Assembly: GCA_964483805.1 (NCBI GenBank)
Contig: CAZADH010000153.1
Coordinates: 1-13,925, forward strand
Direction of reading: 5' to 3'
DNA length: 13,925 nucleotides
Origin: CAZADH01 sp964483805
Lineage (GTDB): Bacteria > Muiribacteriota > Ozemobacteria > Ozemobacterales > Ozemobacteraceae
The position numbers and the translations under genes were made by a program. How positions within the stretch are numbered: the first letter of the stretch is position 1; every line of letters starts with the position of its first letter. Below are positions 8,416 to 13,925 of the stretch, piece by piece. The notes beneath the pieces are model-generated. The model did not search any database, was not told where the DNA came from, and saw nothing but the letters and a program-made list of their open reading frames with translations.

Positions 8416-10656
8416 ATGACGCGTGCAAACATCACCGGCGGTCTGTTGTCAATTGTATTGCTATTGTGTGTCTGCGCCTTGCCGGCCGACGTGCTCTACT
8501 TCAACCAGGGCGAGGAGTTGACCGGGCGGTTGCTCGGAGTGTCCGGCGACACTTTGACGTTCCAGGAGATCGGCAAGGCTCCGGTCACCTGGCCGACGGC
8601 GACGGTGGCCCACGTTCTGGTGTCGACGCTCCGCGAGGGCGACGAAATCGACGAGGTCGCGAAACTCACCGATGGCGAGTTGAAGAACCTGATTGCGCAG
8701 GCTCCCGGGCTCGAGCGTTTCCCCAACAGCGATTCGCTCACCTTGCGGCGTGAACGCCGGTTCACCTTTGCGGCCGACGGTTCGGTGGTCTACCGCCGGC
8801 GCGTGCTCAAGAAGGTGCTCAAGGAACCGGGGCAGGGCGAGGCGAACCTGTCGATCTATTACTTCCGCGACCGCGAAGAGGTGAAGATCGTGCATGCGCA
8901 CACCTACGCGCCGGATGGCCGCATCCACCACCTCACCGACGATGCGCTGGCTGACGAGGCGATTTTCGAGTCGACCCCCGAGTACGACAAATTGCGGCGG
9001 ATCAAGTTCGCCATGAAGAAGGTCGACCTCGGGGCGGTCATCGACGTCTGTCATGAGATCAAGACAAAGTATTACGGGCCGCTCCTGCCGTTCCTCATCG
9101 ATTTCACCTTTCGTGAGCGCGAGCCGGTGCTGGTCGAGCGTCTCGAGATCGTGGCGCCAAAATCGCTGGCCCTGCACCGCGAGTTCCGCCGTGGCGGGTT
9201 GCCCTATGCCCCGAAGTTCACGCAGCGTGACGATGGCGACCGGGTCGTCCTGACCTGGGAAGCAACGAACCTGCCAGAAACGGTGCCCGAGCAGAACATG
9301 CCGGCTTACGACCGCATCTTCCCGCGCGTGCTCGTATCGGCGCAACGTGATTGGGCCTCGGTCGGCCAGGCGTGGGCCGAGGCCGAGCGCAAGGCACGGC
9401 AGGGCAGTGAGGCGGCAATCGAGGCGGCGCTGCGGGCCGCCCTGAGCGAGAGCGTGGCGACGGGCGCCGAAACGCGCATCGCGCGGTCCGAGAAGCAGAC
9501 CGCGCGGGTGCTCTACGAGTGGGTCTTGAAGAATGTGCGCCTGGATGGCGGCAGCCCGGCCGACTGCACCTTCGAACCGGTGCCGGTGACGACCACCCTG
9601 CAGAAGCGCTACGGCAACAACCAGGCGCGGTTGGTGGTGTTGCAGGCGCTGCTGGCAAAAGCCGGCATCGGGGCGCGGTTCGGCTTCACGCGGCCGTGGT
9701 CGGAAGAGGACGTGGCCTCGGCGGTGCCGGAACTGGGCCAGTATTCCGAAGCGATTCTCGAGATCTGCTGCGATGGTGTTACAAAGTATTGCATGTGCGT
9801 CAACGACCACATCTCGTTTGGCATTCTTTCTTCGGGGTATCAGGGCGGGGCGGCGATCTTCATCGATGCGGCCGGCAAGCCGGAATTCACGATGTTGCCC
9901 GAGACCACCGACGACGACAATCTGCTCGATCGCCTGGTGAATGTCGAGGTGGGGGATGACGGCAGCATGAAGGTGCGGGACGTGCGGCAGTTCGCCGGCC
10001 CGTACGAGTCGGGGTTGCGCCCGTTGCGGGCGTCGAAAGAGAAGGAGTTGAAGATCTGGGCGCAGCGCCAGGTGCGCGCGGTGCATCCCAAGGCCGAGCT
10101 GCTCGACTTTGCCATCGTCGATCCGACCGATCTGGCGGCGCCGTTGTTGCTCACGCTCGAATACCGCATTCCCGATGCGGCGTTGCGGGCGTCCGACCAG
10201 TTGATGGCGTTTCGCAACTACTGGGTGGGTTACAGCGCTTCCAGTATCTCGTTGGCGTCTCGCACGTACCCGATGCAATACGGCATTACCGAGCGCAACA
10301 GCAATACGGTGATCTTCCGCATGCCAAGTGGGTTCCGCTGGGTGCCCTGGGGGCAGAAGTTCCAGTATGACTCGGGCGATGTCCGCTATACCTCGGCGAT
10401 GAAGGAGAATGGGAGCTTGTTGGTGTTCACCGATCGGTTCCAGTCGTGGCGCAAATATTACCCGGATGCGGTGTCGTACGACCGGTATCGTGGGTGCATC
10501 ACGACGATGAGCGACCTGTCGAAACAGTGGATCGTGCTGGAGCGCGCCGCGGGTTCGCCCGGCACGACGGTGGCGCCGATGCCCACGGTTCCGCCTGCGA
10601 CGGTCCCCGCCAGCGAACCGGTGCGTCACGAAGCGGCGCCCGATCCGCAAGGATGA
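8416..10656 (+). CDS. Exported DUF3857/transglutaminase-fold paralogue without the catalytic triad (746 aa)
   Basis: A signal peptide (hydrophobic 9-22, cleavage probably after Ala24 in ALPA|DV) directs export. The layout copies the upstream protein: a small beta module (about 25-65), a DUF3857-like domain with VKIVHAHTYAPDG ending at 168, a helical linker (about 310-380), a transglutaminase-like core (about 380-480) and a beta-rich C-terminus. The catalytic cysteine position reads RYGNNQAR, so Cys is Asn402. By alignment to the neighbour, His452 corresponds to Glu445 and Asp467 to Met460. The protein is therefore predicted to be inactive as a transglutaminase. A cluster CC-x6-C-x-C (Cys451, 452, 459, 461) occupies this same region. 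The proline-rich C-terminal end is low complexity. GGAGG 9 nt before the ATG lies within the end of the preceding gene, which indicates co-expression. A binding or scaffolding partner of its neighbour is an inference. Confidence 0.88.
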   Translation: MTRANITGGLLSIVLLLCVCALPADVLYFNQGEELTGRLLGVSGDTLTFQEIGKAPVTWPTATVAHVLVSTLREGDEIDEVAKLTDGELKNLIAQAPGLERFPNSDSLTLRRERRFTFAADGSVVYRRRVLKKVLKEPGQGEANLSIYYFRDREEVKIVHAHTYAPDGRIHHLTDDALADEAIFESTPEYDKLRRIKFAMKKVDLGAVIDVCHEIKTKYYGPLLPFLIDFTFREREPVLVERLEIVAPKSLALHREFRRGGLPYAPKFTQRDDGDRVVLTWEATNLPETVPEQNMPAYDRIFPRVLVSAQRDWASVGQAWAEAERKARQGSEAAIEAALRAALSESVATGAETRIARSEKQTARVLYEWVLKNVRLDGGSPADCTFEPVPVTTTLQKRYGNNQARLVVLQALLAKAGIGARFGFTRPWSEEDVASAVPELGQYSEAILEICCDGVTKYCMCVNDHISFGILSSGYQGGAAIFIDAAGKPEFTMLPETTDDDNLLDRLVNVEVGDDGSMKVRDVRQFAGPYESGLRPLRASKEKELKIWAQRQVRAVHPKAELLDFAIVDPTDLAAPLLLTLEYRIPDAALRASDQLMAFRNYWVGYSASSISLASRTYPMQYGITERNSNTVIFRMPSGFRWVPWGQKFQYDSGDVRYTSAMKENGSLLVFTDRFQSWRKYYPDAVSYDRYRGCITTMSDLSKQWIVLERAAGSPGTTVAPMPTVPPATVPASEPVRHEAAPDPQG

Positions 10657-10766
10657 ACAGCGGCGAGATCGTGGCTGCAAGCGCCCACTGCGCCATCCGT
10701 GGCGGGCGGGCGCGCCAGGGCGCCGGTGGTTGCCGACAACGTATGGGCTGAAGATGCAGATAAATC
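10657..10766 (+). other. 110-nt spacer, no clear terminator or promoter
   Basis: A 5-bp stem with a 4-nt loop, CGCCA-TCCG-TGGCG (10691-10704), is present but has no following T-run. No -35/-10 pair of good quality was seen. An in-frame TAA at 10761 makes the ATG at 10767 the earliest start of the next gene, which lacks a good Shine-Dalgarno. The next gene may be read through from the preceding pair. Confidence 0.4.
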
Positions 10767-11724
10767 ATGTCGAATAACGAAAACACCGTCGACGACGAGG
10801 GCCGCCTCGGTCAGATCATTGCCCTGTGGCCGACGTTGGCGTTGGCCCTGGTGCCGTTGTCATACAATGCACTCGGCGAGTCGCTGACGGTGGCGGGCAC
10901 GCAAGCCATCGCCGTGGTGTTGAGTGCGCTGATGGTGCAGAGTCACTACTACCGGCCCGGAGACTCGTGGTCGCGGGCGTTCTTCCGCTTGCTGTTGTTG
11001 TGGTTGTCGGTGGTCGGCATCTCGACCGTCGCCGCCCTCGATCCGGCCACGGCGATGCAGGTGTTCACCAAACTGATCGGCCTCGTGTTCGTCGTTGTCA
11101 GTTGCCGATACGCGATGATCAACAGTGATGCCGTGGGCTGGCTGGGGTTCGCCGCGGCCGTGGGCTTGTTCGGTCATGGCATACTCGGTATTGCTCAGTA
11201 TCTTCGTGGCATGTCGATGCCGGGCAGTTGGGTCGATCCGTCGCAAAGCAGCTATGTGACTGCGCGCGCCTTCGGTCTGCTCGACGACCCGAATCTGTAT
11301 GCGGCGTTTCTCGTGGCCATGGTGCCGTGGGCGCTGGCCGGTTTCCTTGCTCCGGTGCGCTACGGAGTGGCGCCCCTCTACTGGGCCGGCCTGGCCGCGG
11401 GCATCGGCGGGATCTTCGTCAGTTTTTCGCGTTCGGGGTATTTCGCCTTGATCGCCGCGCTGGTGGTGTTCTACATCCTGCCGCGCGGGCCGGTGGCAGC
11501 CACCCCCACCGATGCACTGCCCGACCGGCGATACACCCGGCAATCGCTGCTCGTGTTGGCGGTATTGCTGCTCGCTGTGTTCGTTCTCGGCTCGTTCGGC
11601 AAGCGATTCGTGAGCAGTTTTCACGCGGGCGACATGACGCTGTCGCAGCGGTTCCTCATCAACAAGGGGCTGGTGGCCCACTGTCGCGAGGTGCCGGTGT
11701 TCGGGTTTGGCCTCAACAGCTTCA
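10767..11724 (+). CDS. O-antigen ligase-type (Wzy_C) membrane protein, 5' part before scaffold gap
   Basis: These 319 codons encode a polytopic membrane protein with about eight or nine hydrophobic segments. Features of the O-antigen ligase/polymerase (Wzy_C) family are visible: ARAFGLLDDPNLYAAFLVAM in the loop before a membrane segment, SFSRSGYFALIAALVVFYI, and the block from SQRFLINKGL to FGFGLNSF that normally precedes the conserved HN/E-x-G region. Such enzymes join or polymerise glycans on the periplasmic side, usually from undecaprenyl-linked donors. The reading frame runs into ten N at 11725 and resumes after the gap in a different frame, so this and the entry at 11735 are one gene with missing bases. 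The ATG at 10767 follows an in-frame stop by one codon and has a poor ribosome site. Confidence 0.82.
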
Positions 11725-11734
11725 NNNNNNNNNN
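11725..11734. other. Scaffold gap of ten N inside the O-antigen ligase gene
   Basis: Ten N interrupt the coding sequence. The upstream frame (codons starting at positions divisible by 3) and the downstream frame (remainder 2) connect only if the real missing length leaves remainder 2 when divided by 3. The fixed length suggests a placeholder rather than a measured gap. Confidence 0.95.
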
Positions 11735-13015
11735 AATGCCGACGCTCGCCTTGAGATTCAGTCTTCAGCAACGACACCGAACGCCAATGGCATGCAGAGC
11801 TGGTTCGAGACCGGCCCGCTCGGCGCCCTGCTCGTGGTGGTGCTCGTCGTGGTGTTGCTCGGCCGCGGCATCTGGCGGATCTGGCGGCCCGGCGTGCCGG
11901 TGCCGTGGCCGCAGGTGGCGGGCCTGGCCAGCCTCACCGGCATCGCCGTGCAGAACCTCAGCGGTTTCTCGGCGCGCATCTACCCGATCGCCGTGTTGCT
12001 GGCGGTGGCGGTCGCCGCCGTGCTATCGGGGTGGATGCGGCAGAGTGCGGCACCGCGCCTGTGGGTGCGCCGCGGTCGGGCGATCACGCTCGGGTTGGTT
12101 CTGGTCGGCGTGTTCTTTTTGTTAACGTTGCGCAACCTGCACCTGCAACTGGCGCTGGCCTCGGCGCGCTGGCACCTCGCGCAGAACCGCGTGCTGACGG
12201 CCGACAGTCTGATGCACAGTGTATTGCTATTCAATGCCGACAATGCCGAGGTCCATTACGTGCTCGCCCAGGTGCACGAGGCGAACGGCAACCTGCCGGC
12301 GGCGCAGCAGGAGGCCGCCCTGGCCGCCGGTTTGAATCCGCACGAGGCGCTGTTCTGGCGTTATCGCGGTCACCTCGCCGCCAAGGTCGGCGGCCCCGAA
12401 GATCAGTTGCCGTTCCTCGAACGGGCGGTGGCGCTCGACCCGGCTTCCGAGCAGTTCCGTCTCGAGGTGGCAAACCTGCTGATCAGGCTGGGCCGGCCGC
12501 GTGACGCCCTTGCGCACCTCGACGCCGCGCTGGCGACCTCACCGGGGTTCCACAAGGTCTACACGGGGTACCAGGAGGTCGAGAATCTGCGCAAAGCGGT
12601 GCAGGTGCACCTCGACACCGGGTTGCCGCTGACCCTGCCGTCGGCTTTGGCCACCGGGAGCATGCAACCGGCGGTCGACCCCGACACCGTTGTTGACGGT
12701 TCGATGTTGCCGGTGACCGTGACCAGCCATGGGCAGTGGGCGAGTGCGGCAGCGGGGTTTGCCGACGGGACCGGGTTGCCGTTGCGGTCGATTCCTGCAG
12801 TGGCGAGTGCCGGCCAGGTATGGCCCCCGCCCGCGCCGGTGTACGACACGGCAAGCGGGAGCGCCGGTGGCGATGCCGGTGGGATCGGCAATCCGGCGGA
12901 GGGTGGCGAGATGCTGCCGCCGACACCGCCGGCCTCGGCGGCCGACGATCCCGACCGCATATTGCGCCCGCCGCCGCAGCCCCCGTCGCGGGGCGGCATC
13001 GACCTCGGACCATGA
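11735..13015 (+). CDS. O-antigen ligase-type protein, 3' part: last membrane segments, TPR repeats, proline-rich tail
   Basis: The 426 codons after the gap open with ANGMQSWFETGPLGALLVVV, which matches the E-x-G-x-x-G segment that follows the conserved histidine of Wzy_C proteins. Further hydrophobic segments follow, the last being ITLGLVLVGVFFLLTL. Next come two or three TPR-like helical repeats, including AEVHYVLAQVHEANGNLPAAQQEAALAAGLNP at about 165-196 of this part, then one with LPFLERAVALDP and one with LGRPRDALAHLDAALATSP. The last 140 or so residues are rich in Pro, Gly, Ala and Ser. TPRs fused to Wzy_C proteins are known and probably recruit partners. The stop TGA overlaps the next ATG (ATGA at 13012-13015). 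Confidence 0.8.
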   Translation, partial: NADARLEIQSSATTPNANGMQSWFETGPLGALLVVVLVVVLLGRGIWRIWRPGVPVPWPQVAGLASLTGIAVQNLSGFSARIYPIAVLLAVAVAAVLSGWMRQSAAPRLWVRRGRAITLGLVLVGVFFLLTLRNLHLQLALASARWHLAQNRVLTADSLMHSVLLFNADNAEVHYVLAQVHEANGNLPAAQQEAALAAGLNPHEALFWRYRGHLAAKVGGPEDQLPFLERAVALDPASEQFRLEVANLLIRLGRPRDALAHLDAALATSPGFHKVYTGYQEVENLRKAVQVHLDTGLPLTLPSALATGSMQPAVDPDTVVDGSMLPVTVTSHGQWASAAAGFADGTGLPLRSIPAVASAGQVWPPPAPVYDTASGSAGGDAGGIGNPAEGGEMLPPTPPASAADDPDRILRPPPQPPSRGGIDLGP

Positions 13016-13780
13016 GCAATACGATGGTTCGCCGCGATCGGCTGGGTGCTCCGGCCGCCGAGCGGTCGCGTGACCCCGTGCTGTTGGCGCACACGTCTTC
13101 GCGGCGGTTGCGTCGCTATGGCACGCTCGAGCGATGTGCCGGGCGGACGGCGCCGTTGGGGCTGATTCTGTTGGCCATGCAGATACGCGCCGACTGGCTC
13201 GATTTCGGTGACGAGCCCCCCGCCGAGACGCATCCCGATCTGGCGGCGCTCGGCGCCGGCACTCTCGTGGTGCGGGCGGCGTCTGACTGGGACGCCGGCG
13301 TGGCGGCCCGCTGGTTGGCGGCGCTGCGCCGGCAGGCCCCGCGGGCGAAGATCGTCCTTGCGGTGCCGTCGCCCCGGGGTTGGTCCGGGTGGGACGGCAT
13401 GCTTCACGGCACCGGGCTCGGACTGAGCGGCGGCGACGATGCGGCCGGGCTGTCGGGCTGGCCGCTGACCGCCCCGGCGGCGGTGCTTGCCGATGGTCGC
13501 CCGGCCTCCTTGCCGAATCTGGGCGGCTACCGGGCGGGCTGGTTCGAGACCGGTGCCCAGCCAGCGGTCGAGGTGTTCTGTCCGTGGCTTGGCCTGCGCG
13601 AGCGCGCCGGCGCCGAACCGTGGGTGCCGCCGGTAGCGCCGCCGCCTGCGTCGGTGGTCCCGGCGATGCNNNNNNNNNNAGCAGCGGTTGTGCCAGAACC
13701 TGGCGACCCAACGATACCGCGCGGTGCTCTTCGTCGTGCCACCGCCGCCGGCCGAACTGCCGGCGGCTCTGGTGTCGTAG
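13012..13780 (+). CDS. Unrecognised protein, broken by a scaffold gap and an in-frame TAG
   Basis: I do not recognise this gene. It starts at an ATG overlapping the previous stop by 4 nt (a second ATG lies at 13021), without a clear Shine-Dalgarno. The 219 codons before the gap contain a basic N-terminus, MQIRADWLDFGDEPPAE, and alternating strand/helix units such as GTLVVRAASDW, then AARWLAALRRQAP, then AKIVLAVPSPRGWSGW. This resembles part of an alpha/beta barrel, but no family can be named. It has no signal peptide. After ten N the best coding frame reads QRLCQNLATQRYRAVLFVVP and ends at TAG (13778-13780). The same frame then stays open to the window end, so the TAG may be a nonsense change or a sequence error. 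The link with the polysaccharide ligase suggests a surface-glycan role, as an inference only. Confidence 0.55.
13623..13651 (+). repeat. 29-bp direct repeat, copy 1, before the second gap
   Basis: An exact 29-base match to 13897-13925. It is read in frame as VPPVAPPPA within the unrecognised gene and lies 18 nt before the ten N. The matching copy ends exactly at the last base of the window, so the true repeat may be longer. Confidence 0.9.
13670..13679. other. Scaffold gap of ten N inside the unrecognised gene
   Basis: Ten N separate the two parts of the gene. The best coding frame before the gap (position remainder 1) and after it (remainder 2) connect if the missing length is a multiple of three. 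The gap is flanked by copies of a 29-bp repeat, a common reason for a failed short-read assembly. Confidence 0.95.
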
Positions 13781-13925
13781 ACGGCGGCGGCACATGAGGC
13801 GGGCTTGCGGGCCTCGTGGCGTCTACCCCTGACCGCTGCCGTCTTCGAGGCGTTGCGCCAGTTGCCCGACGATGTATTGCCCGAGTATGTATGGTTGGTG
13901 CCGCCGGTAGCGCCGCCGCCTGCGT
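13781..13925 (+). other. Open continuation of the unrecognised gene past the in-frame TAG
   Basis: Downstream of the TAG the same frame stays open to the window end with G/C-rich third positions. It encodes AAAHEAGLRASWRLPLTAAV, then FEALRQLPDDVLPEYVW and LVPPVAPPPA. It reads as the second half of the helix-strand unit cut by the TAG, not as a new gene, since no start codon with a ribosome site is visible. It ends inside the second copy of the 29-bp repeat. Confidence 0.5.
13897..13925 (+). repeat. 29-bp direct repeat, copy 2, at window end
   Basis: An exact copy of 13623-13651, reaching the final base. It is read as VPPVAPPPA in the frame that continues the broken gene. The distance between copies, 264 nt plus the unknown gap length, is a multiple of three under the same assumption that joins the gene across the gap. 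Confidence 0.9.

Noticed and set aside
6464..8428. 654-codon open frame on the minus strand opposite the first transglutaminase-like gene
   Set aside because: His/Arg-rich composition with no domain pattern. It is the mirror of a gene with signal peptide, catalytic motifs and a strong ribosome site, and arises from GC-rich third positions.
8461..10680. 739-codon open frame on the minus strand opposite the triad-less paralogue
   Set aside because: Same shadow effect: low-complexity Arg/His/Gln-rich sequence and no ribosome site, while the plus-strand frame has a signal peptide and clear homology to its neighbour.
10691..10704. Rho-independent terminator after the transglutaminase-like pair
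   Set aside because: The stem has only five pairs and no T-run follows.

Overview
The DNA is GC-rich (about two thirds GC by eye) and densely coding, with a bacterial gene layout: strong Shine-Dalgarno sites at several starts, 4-bp ATGA stop/start overlaps, and two divergent transcription units. It holds a sigma-54 activator, a receiver-PP2C phosphatase, a LipM/LplA-type lipoyl enzyme, MurJ, and exported DUF3857/transglutaminase proteins. That set suits a Gram-negative-type, didermic bacterium, possibly of the Planctomycetota/Lentisphaerota/Verrucomicrobiota group or a neighbouring uncultured phylum. This placement is an inference from gene content and is weak. Two runs of exactly ten N mark scaffold gaps, which suggests a draft or metagenome-derived assembly.

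Left half (about 65-6018), all on the minus strand. Read in transcription order there is a response-regulator PP2C phosphatase (4753-6018), an octanoyl/lipoyl transferase (3835-4725), the lipid II flippase MurJ (2084-3838), a PAS-AAA+-Fis sigma-54 activator (432-2087) and a small thioredoxin-fold protein without cysteines (65-391). Spacings are +27 nt, a 4-nt overlap, a 4-nt overlap and +40 nt, so this looks like one operon. It combines signalling, cofactor attachment, wall precursor export and transcription control. A plausible promoter with an operator-like inverted repeat lies at 6080-6109.

Centre (6019-6211) is a divergent control region. On the plus strand a near-consensus sigma-70 promoter, TTGACG-17 nt-TACAAT (6149-6177), is followed by a GGAGGT ribosome site.

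Right half, all on the plus strand. Two exported, distantly related DUF3857/transglutaminase-like proteins lie in tandem, 2 nt apart. The first keeps a full Cys-His-Asp triad. The second has lost all three residues and carries a cysteine cluster in the same region. After a 110-nt spacer comes an O-antigen-ligase-type membrane protein with a TPR and proline-rich C-terminal half, broken by a scaffold gap. It overlaps by 4 nt an unrecognised gene that is itself broken by a gap and an in-frame TAG. The context suggests an envelope or surface-polymer locus. The enzyme/pseudo-enzyme pair is the most interesting candidate for an undescribed system.
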